62,930 bases of DNA from Treponema sp. (lineage in GTDB: Bacteria > Spirochaetota > Spirochaetia > Treponematales > Breznakiellaceae). Within the stretch, counting starts at the first letter, position 1. Every line of letters begins with the position of its first letter. The stretch lies in assembly GCA_031266075.1 (NCBI GenBank), contig JAISBS010000110.1, positions 1 to 62,930 on the forward strand, read 5' to 3'. The position numbers and the translations under genes are program-made. The notes under the pieces were generated by a model. That model saw only the letters and a program-made list of their open reading frames with translations, was not told the origin of the DNA and ran no database searches. This document shows, piece after piece, positions 30,881 through 39,564 of this stretch.

Positions 30881-30907
30881 AAATCCCGAAAATCCCGAAA
30901 ATCCCAA
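30881..30907 (+). repeat. 9-base tandem repeat (AAATCCCGA x3)
   Basis: AAATCCCGA at 30881-30889 and 30890-30898, then AAATCCCAA at 30899-30907. It sits in the divergent promoter region between the lipoprotein gene and the gene at 30970, where copy-number change would alter promoter spacing. Confidence 0.7.
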
Positions 30908-30969
30908 AAAACGGCGCGTATCAGGCGATCCGTTGCGAAAACTTTGTGTTTATTGCATACTAGCGGATA

Positions 30970-32358
30970 ATGGCCGATGTAAAAGATTATCAGAGCCGCC
31001 TCGTGGAAGCCCTCGATCAACGCCGGGAGTGGCTGGAAAAAACCGAGCTTGCCGGATTAAAAGAAGAGCTCAGAACCTTTCAGTCCGCCTTTTCTTCCCT
31101 GTACGCCATTTACCTGAAAAAAGGCTTAATCAACGAAGACCCCTACAAACACGAAACAAAAATCGGCGAGATCGAGATTCCCGAAACCGGGGCCTTTAAC
31201 GATACGGACCGGTTTGAACAGCTCAGTATCCGGCTTTCCAACTACGACAACCAGCTTGATTTTCTGGTGAATTTTTACCAGTTCGGGGTGGAATTTCTCA
31301 ACCTGGACCGGCTCAGACGAATTCTGGGGCTGGTACGGTATGTCGATTGGGTTCACCTGAACCCGGACGCCCATGCGGCGAATACCAGGGCGGTGGCGGA
31401 AATAACCACCCAGTCAAAGCTCGGCCTTGACCCCATCGCCCTCAGCGTAATCAACGGTGCCCTGAACAACCTGTCCAGAGCCACCTCTGCGGTTATGGTG
31501 ATTCTGAAAGAGCTGGCCGATTACCACAAGGCCTATTACAAATACGAAGTCCGGGGCGCCATGGGCGGCATGGGCGCGGCGGAGGCCAACGCCGTCAGTA
31601 TCAGGAAAAAAATCGCCACCGCCCTGCCGGGGATGCCCTTTTATCCGGATCTGGTTGAGGAGATCCTCCGGGAGGATTTTTCCCCGGAGGGCCCGGCCCT
31701 GCGGGAAAATGTTTTGAAATCCCTGGCGGTGGAAGCGGCTAAACCCAGGGCTGTAAAGGCCAGGGTATCCTTCAAGTCGATTCTGATGGAAGGGGTTTAC
31801 GTCATCGCCGCGATCAACGCCACAGTGGGCGAAATCGGCATAAAGCTTGTCGAGAATGAAACGCTGCTGGCAAACCGGAAAAAGGGCTTTTGGGAAAAGG
31901 TTAAGGATGTGCTGCGGCAGATGATGAACAAGGAACCGGATGAGATTATCTATGAATTGTCCTATCTTGATTCCACCAAGGGGGCGATGATCAAAGAAAA
32001 GCTGGATTTTCACCGGTTCTGCGCCGAGATGGGCCATAAACAGCGGATTCTTTCCGGTTTGGGTATCCACGGGCCGGCCCGGGGGAAACTGGACGCCATG
32101 ACCGAAGATCAGATCACCGTTTTTCTGGAAAAAACCATCCGGGACGTCCAGTCCCTTTACCGGACTCTCACCGCGCTGGATGAATTTTTCAAGGCTGAAA
32201 CGCCCAGGGAAGACCGGGACAAGGTGAAGGGGATCAAGCCGGAACTGGCGGCCATAAAAAACGCTATTGTTCGGGCCAACCAGCTTCGCCACGAGTACAG
32301 CGCCCAAAAGGAAGAGGAAGAGCAGATGCGGCGGCTGGGCATAAGCCAGGGGAACTGA
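30970..32358 (+). CDS. Conserved helical cytoplasmic protein, unknown function
   Basis: A 462-residue soluble protein predicted almost wholly helical, with coiled-coil-like stretches at the N-terminus (about 5-45) and C-terminus (KEEEEQMRRL). It has no signal peptide or membrane segment, and I recognise no catalytic motif. The ribosome site is weak (GCGGA). It is 21 bases upstream of the oligopeptide-binding protein gene and probably shares its transcript. It gives the impression of a spirochaete-restricted structural or adaptor protein, by inference only. Confidence 0.7.
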   Translation: MADVKDYQSRLVEALDQRREWLEKTELAGLKEELRTFQSAFSSLYAIYLKKGLINEDPYKHETKIGEIEIPETGAFNDTDRFEQLSIRLSNYDNQLDFLVNFYQFGVEFLNLDRLRRILGLVRYVDWVHLNPDAHAANTRAVAEITTQSKLGLDPIALSVINGALNNLSRATSAVMVILKELADYHKAYYKYEVRGAMGGMGAAEANAVSIRKKIATALPGMPFYPDLVEEILREDFSPEGPALRENVLKSLAVEAAKPRAVKARVSFKSILMEGVYVIAAINATVGEIGIKLVENETLLANRKKGFWEKVKDVLRQMMNKEPDEIIYELSYLDSTKGAMIKEKLDFHRFCAEMGHKQRILSGLGIHGPARGKLDAMTEDQITVFLEKTIRDVQSLYRTLTALDEFFKAETPREDRDKVKGIKPELAAIKNAIVRANQLRHEYSAQKEEEEQMRRLGISQGN

Positions 32359-32379
32359 TATGGTTTCAGGAGTATGGTG

Positions 32380-34092
32380 ATGAATAATCCGAGGGCGCGT
32401 ATGTGGCCCGATGGCCGCAGGGGAACCGGGTTTTTTCGGGGGGAGGGTATCCGTCCGGGAAGGGCGGCGCTTTGCGTCCTCTGGCTGGGCCTCCTGCTCT
32501 CCGCCTGTGAAACCGCTCCGGAGGCGGGGAAAACGGGGGCCGGATCCCCGCTGCCGGGAACGCCCGGCCTTGCCGAAACCCGGCCCAGGGTAACGCTTCG
32601 GGACGAACTGACGGTGGCTGTTTCCTGGGATGAAGTGGAACTGGATTTCCGCAAGTCATATCTGGCCGGCGAGGCCCAGCTTTTTACCGGTCTGTACGAG
32701 GGGCTTTTTTCCTATCACCCTTTTACCATGGAACCCGTCCCTGCCGCCGCGGCGCAGTGGGAACTTTCGGAAGATAAAAAACAGTGGACCTTCAAGATCC
32801 GCGAAAACGCCCGGTACTGGAACGGCGACCCCCTCCGGGCCGCGGATTTCCAGGCCGCCTGGATTTCCCTGCTGGATCCCCGGCGGAGTTCCCCCTATTC
32901 CAGCCTCTTTGACGTTATCGAAGGGGCCAGGGAATACCGCACCGGTCTGGCCGGCCCCGCCGGAGTCGGCATTGCGGCGCCGGATGAAAAAACCCTCATC
33001 GTCCGGCTCACCGCCCCGGCTTCCTTTTTCCCCAGTATGCTCTGTCACCATTCGTTCAGCCCCATTCACCCTTCCATGCTGGACAAGGCGGACTGGAGCC
33101 GGGGAGCCCTTGTTTCCAATGGCCCCTTTTATGTCCGGGAACATACAGCGGCGCAGATGGTACTGGAAAAAAATAAACGGTACTGGGACGCTTCCCGGGT
33201 GGCCCTGAACCGCATCATCCTCAAATATACCGGGGACGGAGACGAAGCCTCGGGCCTGTGGAATTCCGGGGCGGCCCGGTGGATCGCCGGGGATGTGAAT
33301 CTGGATACCCTGACCGACCGGAGCGGTATTCAGGTAAACCCCATGTTCGCCACCCATTACTATTATATCCGGTCCGGGGAAAAGCCCTGGAAGGATCACC
33401 GGATCCGCCGGGCCCTGGCCTTGGCGCTGCCCTGGGAGGAAATCCGGCAGGGCCATTACCTCCCCGCCAAAACCCTGATCTACCCCATCCCCGGCTACCC
33501 GGAAATCGAGGGACTGGACGCCACCGACGAGGAAACGGCCCGGGAACTGCTGGCCGAGGCGGGCTTTCCCCAGGGGGCCGGACTGCCGGAACTGGTGATC
33601 AGGCTGACCCCTTCGGAAGAAGCGGCCCGGGTCGGCGGCCTTATGGCGCGGGCCTGGAAGGAAAAACTCGGCGTCCCCGTCCGGGTTGAGGTGATTCCCT
33701 ACAACCGCTACTTCCAGTCGCTCAAGGCCCGCGACTACGGGGTGGCCTTTTCCACCTGGATCGGGGATTTTGCCGATCCCTATACCTTCCTGCAAATGTG
33801 GCGGCGGGATTCCAACCTGAACGACGCCGGTTACGATGATGCGGATTATGAAAAACTGATGGAAAAATCCATGGGCGAAGAAGGGGAGCAGCGCTGGTCA
33901 ACCCTGGCGGAGGCGGAAAAGCTCCTGCTGGAACGGGGGACGGTGCTGCCTATTTCCTACAGTCCCGCCATTAACATTGTGGACATTAACGAACTGGACG
34001 GCTGGTTCCCCAACGCGCTGGACATTCACCCCTTCAAATATATGTCTTTCCGGGCCTTCCGTCCCCTGCCGGGCGTGGCGCTGGCAAAATAG
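32380..34092 (+). CDS. Oligopeptide ABC transporter substrate-binding lipoprotein (OppA-like)
   Basis: A 570-residue solute-binding lipoprotein of the SBP_bac_5 family. The ATG at 32380 sits 7 bases after AGGAG; an ATG at 32374 is too close to that site. After a basic n-region, ALCVLWLGLLLSAC ends in a lipobox. Family hallmarks include LFTGLYEGLFSYHP, the ARYWNGDPLRAADFQAAW stretch and ALALALPWEEI. No permease or ATPase genes adjoin, so it must work with a transporter elsewhere. Peptide uptake is the family role; the ligand is unknown. Confidence 0.9.
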   Translation: MNNPRARMWPDGRRGTGFFRGEGIRPGRAALCVLWLGLLLSACETAPEAGKTGAGSPLPGTPGLAETRPRVTLRDELTVAVSWDEVELDFRKSYLAGEAQLFTGLYEGLFSYHPFTMEPVPAAAAQWELSEDKKQWTFKIRENARYWNGDPLRAADFQAAWISLLDPRRSSPYSSLFDVIEGAREYRTGLAGPAGVGIAAPDEKTLIVRLTAPASFFPSMLCHHSFSPIHPSMLDKADWSRGALVSNGPFYVREHTAAQMVLEKNKRYWDASRVALNRIILKYTGDGDEASGLWNSGAARWIAGDVNLDTLTDRSGIQVNPMFATHYYYIRSGEKPWKDHRIRRALALALPWEEIRQGHYLPAKTLIYPIPGYPEIEGLDATDEETARELLAEAGFPQGAGLPELVIRLTPSEEAARVGGLMARAWKEKLGVPVRVEVIPYNRYFQSLKARDYGVAFSTWIGDFADPYTFLQMWRRDSNLNDAGYDDADYEKLMEKSMGEEGEQRWSTLAEAEKLLLERGTVLPISYSPAINIVDINELDGWFPNALDIHPFKYMSFRAFRPLPGVALAK

Positions 34093-34098
34093 AGGCTT

Positions 34099-34881
34099 TT
34101 ACCGGGAACTCTCCACCCCAAGCCGCTGGCAGTGTTTTTTGATGACGCAGCGGGAACAGAAGGGGCTGACGGGCCGGCAGAGGTTTTGGCCGTAGAGAAC
34201 CAAAAGGGCGTTGATCCCCTTCCAGTATTTTTTGGGGAGCCGTTCCCGCAGGGCGGCTTCGGTCTCGTCGGGGCTTTTGGCGGAGACCCAGCCGGCACGG
34301 TTGGAGATGCGGTGGACGTGAATGTCCACGCAGAGGCCGGGAAGATCAAAGGCTTCGATACGGACCAGATTCGCCGTTTTCCGGCCCACCCCCGGCAGGG
34401 CCAAAAGGGCCTCCATATCCGAAGGGACGGCTCCCTGGTATTGATCCAGCAAAAGGGCGGCGATTTTTTTCAGGCTGGCGGCCTTGGTCCGGTAAAAGCC
34501 TGCGGGATAGGCCAGCCGGGCGATGGTTTCTTCCGGCAGGGCCCGCAGCGCCGCCGGGGACGGGGCCTTTTCCAGCAGCCGCCGGGACGTAACCAGCGTT
34601 ACCTCGTCCTTGGTGCGGAGGCTGAGGATCGTGGAGACCAGCACCGCCCAGGGATCCCGGCGGTAGCGTTCCGCCACGGTGCTTACCGAGGGGTCTTTGC
34701 CCCCGCCGGAAGCGCCGTCCCCGGATGCGGCCCGCTCTTTTCGCAGATCTTCCCGCCATTTTTCCAGCGCCGCGAGAATCGTGTCCCACCGGGGGATTCC
34801 GGCGCCGGGGCTTCCGGCGGCGCTCCGGTCTCCGGCGCTTTGGACGGAAGGCTGGCCCGGCAGGGCTTTTTTCGCGGCCAT
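34099..34881 (-). CDS. nth: Endonuclease III (DNA glycosylase/AP lyase)
   Basis: A 260-residue base-excision enzyme that removes oxidised pyrimidines. The ATG at 34881 overlaps the ispF stop by one base and follows GGAG. The HhH motif LPGVGRKTAN carries the catalytic lysine, VDIHVHR the catalytic aspartate, and CRPVSPFCSRCVIKKHC has the exact C-x6-C-x2-C-x5-C spacing for the [4Fe-4S] cluster. An unusual Gly/Ser/Ala-rich N-terminal extension (about 45 residues) precedes the core. It is the last gene of carD-ispD-ispF-nth. Confidence 0.95.
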   Translation of the reverse strand: MAAKKALPGQPSVQSAGDRSAAGSPGAGIPRWDTILAALEKWREDLRKERAASGDGASGGGKDPSVSTVAERYRRDPWAVLVSTILSLRTKDEVTLVTSRRLLEKAPSPAALRALPEETIARLAYPAGFYRTKAASLKKIAALLLDQYQGAVPSDMEALLALPGVGRKTANLVRIEAFDLPGLCVDIHVHRISNRAGWVSAKSPDETEAALRERLPKKYWKGINALLVLYGQNLCRPVSPFCSRCVIKKHCQRLGVESSR

Positions 34882-35357
34882 CAGTTTTTCTCCAGCAGGC
34901 AAAGGGCCAGCGCTTCCACCGCCCGGCCCTTGCCGACCGGCCCCAGCCCCTCGGCGGTCTTGCCTTTTACAAACACCGCCGCCGGGTCAAGTTCCAGGGC
35001 CCGGGCCAGCGATGCGCGGATTTCCTCCCGCCAGGGAAGGACCCTCGGCGTTTCGCAGGAAACCACGCAGTCAAGGTTCACCAGCCGCCAGCCCGATTTT
35101 TTCACCCGTTCAAACGAGGCCCGCAGCAGGGCCATGGAATCCGCGTCTTTCCAGGCCGCATCCGCCGGGGGGAAAAGGGCCCCGATGTCCCCCAGCCCCG
35201 CGGCCCCCAAAATTGCGTCGCATACCGCATGGGCCAGCGCATCCCCGTCGGAATGGCCTAGTTCCCCCCGGCGCGCGGGAATCTCCACACCCCCCAGCAA
35301 AAAGCGCCGCCCCCGGACCAGCCGGTGCAGGTCCCGGCCCAGACCAACTCGTATCAT
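34881..35357 (-). CDS. ispF: 2-C-methyl-D-erythritol 2,4-cyclodiphosphate synthase
   Basis: A 158-residue trimeric enzyme of the non-mevalonate isoprenoid pathway. The metal ligands Asp9 and His11 (GRDLHRL) and His43 (ALAHAV) are present, with LGHSDGDAL at 34-41. The start overlaps the ispD stop by 4 bases (ATGA) and the end overlaps nth by one base. Being next to ispD is the common arrangement and supports both calls. Confidence 0.95.
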   Translation of the reverse strand: MIRVGLGRDLHRLVRGRRFLLGGVEIPARRGELGHSDGDALAHAVCDAILGAAGLGDIGALFPPADAAWKDADSMALLRASFERVKKSGWRLVNLDCVVSCETPRVLPWREEIRASLARALELDPAAVFVKGKTAEGLGPVGKGRAVEALALCLLEKN

Positions 35358-36169
35358 TCGGCGGCCCTCCCGGGCTCTCCGGCGGCCAAATCTTCGGGAA
35401 AGGTGATTTTCCGGTTTTCCGGCGATCCCGGCACTACCGCCACGGGGCCGCAGAATTCTCCCCAGACCTCCGCGTCATCGGTGTAGTCAAAATTTTCGGC
35501 CCCTTCCCGGGCCGCCGCCTTTTGGTGCGCGTACAAAATTTCGGGAAAGGCAAAACCCTGGGGAGTCTGGGCGGTTCCGACAGCGGAACGCCGGAGGTGG
35601 CGTTTTACGAAAACGGGCCCTGCCCCCCGGCCCGGCAATGCCCCGTCCGGCAGATCCCCGGCGGCGATTTCCTTGGGGGTCTCCACCAGGGGCAGCAGGG
35701 GCAGGGCGGCCTGATACCGGCAGGCCGCGGCCATCACCGCCCGGATCAGGGACGGCTCCACCCAGGGCCGGGCGCCGTCGTGGATCAGCACGTAGAGGGG
35801 ACGGCGGGCCGTGAGGAGGGACAGGGCCTCGTGAACCGAAGCCCGCCGGGTTTTGCCGCCCGGCACAAAGAGCAGTTCCGGCCCCCCGGCGTCCGGGAAA
35901 CCGGCAGGCAGGGCCCGCCGGGCTGCCGCTTCGCCGGATTGGGCGTCCGGGGGTACGGTGATGACAATGGTTTCTATTCCGGCGCAGGCGGCAAACGCGA
36001 AAACCGCGGCCCCCAGCACAGTCAGGGGCCGCCCGGTTCCGTCAAAACGGCCCGGCAGGGGGCGGTACTCTTTTTTGATCCCGGCCTGGCCGTCCGCGGT
36101 CATCCGGGCGGAAGAACCGGCGGCGGTAATGACGGCGGCCCAGGGCGCGGCCTCAGGCAGGGCGTCCAT
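35354..36169 (-). CDS. ispD: 2-C-methyl-D-erythritol 4-phosphate cytidylyltransferase
   Basis: A 271-residue nucleotidyltransferase for the third step of the non-mevalonate isoprenoid pathway. ITAAGSSARM at 14-23 is the CTP-binding loop, with Lys33 in KKEY, and later LIHDGARPW and AQTPQGF motifs are intact. It is about 40 residues longer than usual because of a loop after residue 33 and a Gly/Ala-rich centre. It starts 9 bases after carD and overlaps ispF. Confidence 0.93.
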   Translation of the reverse strand: MDALPEAAPWAAVITAAGSSARMTADGQAGIKKEYRPLPGRFDGTGRPLTVLGAAVFAFAACAGIETIVITVPPDAQSGEAAARRALPAGFPDAGGPELLFVPGGKTRRASVHEALSLLTARRPLYVLIHDGARPWVEPSLIRAVMAAACRYQAALPLLPLVETPKEIAAGDLPDGALPGRGAGPVFVKRHLRRSAVGTAQTPQGFAFPEILYAHQKAAAREGAENFDYTDDAEVWGEFCGPVAVVPGSPENRKITFPEDLAAGEPGRAAE

Positions 36170-36178
36170 GGCGTTTGG

Positions 36179-36679
36179 TTACCGGGACTCCAGGCGGGTG
36201 AAGATCATGGTTTCCACTTCTTCCCGGGGTTTTCGGAGGGAAAAGGACACTTCGTCTTCCAGCAGTTTCAGGGCCGAATCGTAGAGCTTCCGCTCCAGAA
36301 TCGGCAGTTCCTTGACCTTGCTCCGGTGGTAGAGGGAACGGACAATAGCGGCAATGTCGGAAACGCTCCCTTTTTTAAGGAGATCGAGGTTCATCTGGTA
36401 CCGCAGTTTCCAGTCCGAAGGGATCGGCTCATAGTCCTCGCCGATCAGTTCCAGCGCCCGGAGCGCCTCGTCTTTGGGAACAATGGGCCTGATGCCCAGC
36501 CCTTCGGCCTGGCCCACCGGCACCATGATCGTCATATCCGATACTTCAAGGTAGATAACATAATAGGGAACTTTTTCTTTCTTGAATTCCTTTTGTTCGA
36601 TGGCCCTGATAACCCCGACGCCCTGGCTGGGGTATACCACTTTCTGATCGATTTGGAAACCCTTGGCTGTTTTACTCAT
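36179..36679 (-). CDS. carD: CarD-family transcriptional regulator
   Basis: A 166-residue protein with an N-terminal RNA-polymerase-interacting Tudor-like domain (VVYPSQGVGVIRAIEQKEF, about 13-31) and a helical C-terminal DNA-contacting domain (about 75-160) ending in SFSLRKPREEVE. CarD stabilises open promoter complexes, especially at rRNA promoters. Mfd in this window carries the homologous domain. It heads the operon with ispD, ispF and nth. A poor T-rich stretch and a repeat hairpin lie upstream. Confidence 0.92.
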   Translation of the reverse strand: MSKTAKGFQIDQKVVYPSQGVGVIRAIEQKEFKKEKVPYYVIYLEVSDMTIMVPVGQAEGLGIRPIVPKDEALRALELIGEDYEPIPSDWKLRYQMNLDLLKKGSVSDIAAIVRSLYHRSKVKELPILERKLYDSALKLLEDEVSFSLRKPREEVETMIFTRLESR

Positions 36680-36711
36680 TCCTTTAATAATACCACAAAA
36701 AAAGGCCGATG

Positions 36712-36752
36712 GGAACCTCCGGAAACTCCGGTTGAATTTTCAGCGCTTCCCC
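36712..36752. repeat. CCGGTTGGGTTTCC-family repeat (diverged)
   Basis: GGGAACCTCCGGAAACTCCGG followed by TTGAATTTTCAGCGCTTCCC: the left arm matches the family, the right arm has decayed. Between carD and the divergent guanylyltransferase gene. Confidence 0.5.
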
Positions 36753-36852
36753 CCATTGTGAATGTCCCCGCGCGGCCCCGCGCGCGTTTCTCCGGGGCGG
36801 AAAACGCGGCCTTGCAAGGCCCCCCCTGGATCGCCTATAGTTTCACCATACC

Positions 36853-38025
36853 ATGTTTCACGATTGCATCGTCATGGCCGGAGGTTCCGGCACCCGGCTC
36901 TGGCCGGCCAGCAATTCCCGGCGGCCCAAGCAGTTTCTTTCTATCGCCCGGAACGAGGCCGGGGGGGGCACGTTTTTTTCCTCCGCGGTGGAGCGGGCCC
37001 TTTCAGTGATTGACCGGACGGACGGGCGGGTGATCATCATCGCCGGGAAAAGCCACGTGGAGCCCATTGTCGCAGCCTGCGCCGCCTTTAGCCCGGAGGA
37101 ACGGAAACATCTGGTACTGATTCCCGAACCGGCGGCAAAAAACACCGCCCCCGCCATCGCCTGCGCGGTTCTGTACGCCGACTGGGTTTCCGGGGTGGAG
37201 CGGAATATGCTGGTCCTCACCAGCGACCATATCATCCAGCCCCTGGAGACCTTCCGGATCGATGCCGCCGCCGCCGAAGCCTTTGCCCAGCAGGACAAGC
37301 TGGCGATCTTCGGAATCCCCCCCGGCAAGCCGGAAACCGGATACGGCTACATAGAAGCGGCCACACGGCTCTCCGCTCCCCGGGACCGGGAGCATGACGC
37401 GCCGGCCCGCCGTTTATCCGAGCCGGAGGTCTATGCGGTGGCCTCTTTCCGGGAAAAGCCGGACCGGAAAACCGCGGAACAATTTATCGCCGCCCGGCGT
37501 TTTTTCTGGAATTCCGGAATGTTCGCCTTTTCCTCCCGGTTTATGCTCGATGAATTCCGCCGGCTGGCCCCGGAGGTGATCCGGCCCTTTGAAAAGCTCC
37601 GGGCCCCCGATGAGGGCTGTTACGGCGAACAAAAGGGCCTGCGGATTTTGCGGGAATGGCCCGGTTTAGCGGAAGCCTACAGCGAGGTAAAAAGCATTTC
37701 CTTTGACTACGCCATTTCAGAAAAATGTTCCCGGACGGTCATGGTAAAGGCCGGGTTTGACTGGATTGACGTGGGCAACTGGGATGAATACGCCCGGCTG
37801 CTGGGGGACACGGGGCCGGAACTGTACCAGTCGGGCTGCGAATCCTGTTTTGTGGATTCCGATATTCCGGTGGCGCTGGCGGGAGTAAAAGACCTGATCG
37901 TGGCGGTCCGTTCGGGCCGGGACGGCGGCCCCCCCACGGTTCTCATCGCCCAAAAAGGGGAAACCCAGCGAGTCCGGGATTTGGTAGCACAGATCCGGGC
38001 GGCGGGGAGGACGGAACTGCTCTAG
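36853..38025 (+). CDS. manC: Mannose-1-phosphate guanylyltransferase
   Basis: A 390-residue GDP-mannose-forming nucleotidyltransferase without the C-terminal isomerase domain. GGSGTRLWP at 10-18 and PKQF at 25-28 are the signature; FREKPDR, WNSGMF, FDYAISE and DVGNWDEY follow in the expected order. GDP-mannose would feed surface glycans or lipoglycans. The ATG at 36853 has a weak upstream site (CACCATACC). It stands alone, followed by a structured repeat. Confidence 0.92.
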   Translation: MFHDCIVMAGGSGTRLWPASNSRRPKQFLSIARNEAGGGTFFSSAVERALSVIDRTDGRVIIIAGKSHVEPIVAACAAFSPEERKHLVLIPEPAAKNTAPAIACAVLYADWVSGVERNMLVLTSDHIIQPLETFRIDAAAAEAFAQQDKLAIFGIPPGKPETGYGYIEAATRLSAPRDREHDAPARRLSEPEVYAVASFREKPDRKTAEQFIAARRFFWNSGMFAFSSRFMLDEFRRLAPEVIRPFEKLRAPDEGCYGEQKGLRILREWPGLAEAYSEVKSISFDYAISEKCSRTVMVKAGFDWIDVGNWDEYARLLGDTGPELYQSGCESCFVDSDIPVALAGVKDLIVAVRSGRDGGPPTVLIAQKGETQRVRDLVAQIRAAGRTELL

Positions 38026-38026
38026 C

Positions 38027-38181
38027 AGCCTGTTGTACTTGTGGATTTTTTGCATATCTATGCAAAAAATCCCGATTATCCGGTGTGCTTTCGGAGTTTG
38101 TAAGGTATAAAAATTCACTTTCGTGAATTTTTATACGGTTTTATGCACGAAGCGCAACAAACTCCTAGGAGTTTGTTGCGC
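38027..38181. repeat. Structured intergenic repeat with three perfect stems
   Basis: Stem 1: GGATTTTTTGCATA (38043-38056) with TATGCAAAAAATCC (38059-38072). Stem 2: GTATAAAAATTCAC (38105-38118) with GTGAATTTTTATAC (38123-38136). Stem 3: a 30-bp perfect palindrome at 38152-38181 (GCGCAACAAACTCCT and its complement). The constant parts (AGCCTGTT...CTTGTGGATTTT and TTTATGCRCGAAGCGC) recur at 50704-50855 and in part at 53518-53612, while the stem sequences differ. Confidence 0.75.
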
Positions 38182-38214
38182 CGGGAACCCCAAACAATAG
38201 CAAGTGAGGTTTGT

Positions 38215-39552
38215 ATGGTTATTTTGACACTGAATTGCGGATCATCTTCGGCGAAGTATCAGGTTTATGACTGGGATGCCGGGGACATACTGGCGGTGGG
38301 CATTGTGGAACGGGTTACGCTGGGAAAGTCGTTTATCAGCCACAAGGCCAAAGGCAGGGACGAATATACCCTGGAGCAGGACTGCCCCACCCATACGGAC
38401 GCGGTAAACCTGATCATCAAAACCCTGACCGGCGCGGAACACGGGGTCATCAGCGACATGGGGGTCATCAAAGCGGTGGGCCACCGGGTCCTCCACGGGG
38501 GGGACAAATTTACCAAAAGCGTGATCGTCGATGACGCGGCCATGGCTGCCTTTAACGAGGTGAAGGATCTGGGGCCCCTCCACAACCCCGCCAATATTAT
38601 GGGGATCGAGGCGGCGAAAAAAGTGCTGCCCGACGTTCCCCACTGCGCGGTAATGGATACCGCCTGGCACCAAACTATGCCGCCGGAATCGTTTCTCTAC
38701 GCGGTGCCCTACGAATGGTACGAAAAATATTCGGTCCGCCGCTACGGTTTCCACGGGACTTCGTTTCTCTACACCGCCAAACGGGCCGCGGCGCTTTTGG
38801 GGAAAGACCCTTTCAGGACAAACCTTGTCATCTGCCATCTGGGGAACGGCTCTTCGGTCAACGCCGTCAGGGACGGCTGTTCCTTCGATACCTCCATGGG
38901 AATTACCCCGCTGGAAGGGCTCATTATGGGAACCCGTTCCGGGGACGCGGATATGGCCATGCCCTTTTACGTGATGCGGAAAACCGGCATGAGCGCCGCG
39001 GAAATGGAAAACGCCCTGAACAAACAGTCGGGCCTCCTGGGAATTACCGGACAATACGCGGACCGGCGGGACATTCAGGCCGCGGCTGAAAAGGGCGACC
39101 GGCGTTCCCAACTGGCCCAGGAGATGGAAGCCTACCGGGTAAAAAAATACATCGGCGCCTATTATGCGGCTCTGGGCCGGGTGGACGCGCTGGTCCTTAC
39201 CGCCGGGGTGGGGGAATTTTCCGCCTTTATGCGGGGGAAAATTCTTTCCGGGCTGGAGCATTTGGGGATTGTGTACGATCCGGAAAAAAACAATCTGGCC
39301 CGGACCCGGAACACCGAATCGCTTATTTCCGCGGATGATTCCAAAATCCCCGTGTATATCATCCCCACGGATGAAGAACTGGTGATGACTGAAGACGCCT
39401 ACGCCCTGATGACGGGAACCTACGATGTGCATACCAAATTCACCTATTCTTTCCAGAGCAAAGATTATGTGAACAAGGGCCGGGCCGAAGGACTGAAAGG
39501 CGATCTGGCAAAAAACCCGGCGCTGGCTTCGATCATCGCAAAGCCCCGGTAA
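38215..39552 (+). CDS. ackA: Acetate kinase (divergent)
   Basis: A 445-residue acetokinase-family enzyme making ATP and acetate from acetyl phosphate. The ATG at 38215 follows GTGAGG; the frame is open upstream into a repeat, which I exclude. Motifs: NCGSSSAKY (6-14), [17 protein letters not shown], and YGFHGTS. After HGTS the family has His, here it is Phe (HGTSFLY), and GDADMAMPF replaces the usual GDxDP. It is also about 40 residues longer than typical. Function as acetate kinase is likely but a shifted substrate is conceivable. No phosphotransacetylase gene adjoins. Confidence 0.88.
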   Translation: MVILTLNCGSSSAKYQVYDWDAGDILAVGIVERVTLGKSFISHKAKGRDEYTLEQDCPTHTDAVNLIIKTLTGAEHGVISDMGVIKAVGHRVLHGGDKFTKSVIVDDAAMAAFNEVKDLGPLHNPANIMGIEAAKKVLPDVPHCAVMDTAWHQTMPPESFLYAVPYEWYEKYSVRRYGFHGTSFLYTAKRAAALLGKDPFRTNLVICHLGNGSSVNAVRDGCSFDTSMGITPLEGLIMGTRSGDADMAMPFYVMRKTGMSAAEMENALNKQSGLLGITGQYADRRDIQAAAEKGDRRSQLAQEMEAYRVKKYIGAYYAALGRVDALVLTAGVGEFSAFMRGKILSGLEHLGIVYDPEKNNLARTRNTESLISADDSKIPVYIIPTDEELVMTEDAYALMTGTYDVHTKFTYSFQSKDYVNKGRAEGLKGDLAKNPALASIIAKPR

Positions 39553-39564
39553 GGATGGCCACAG

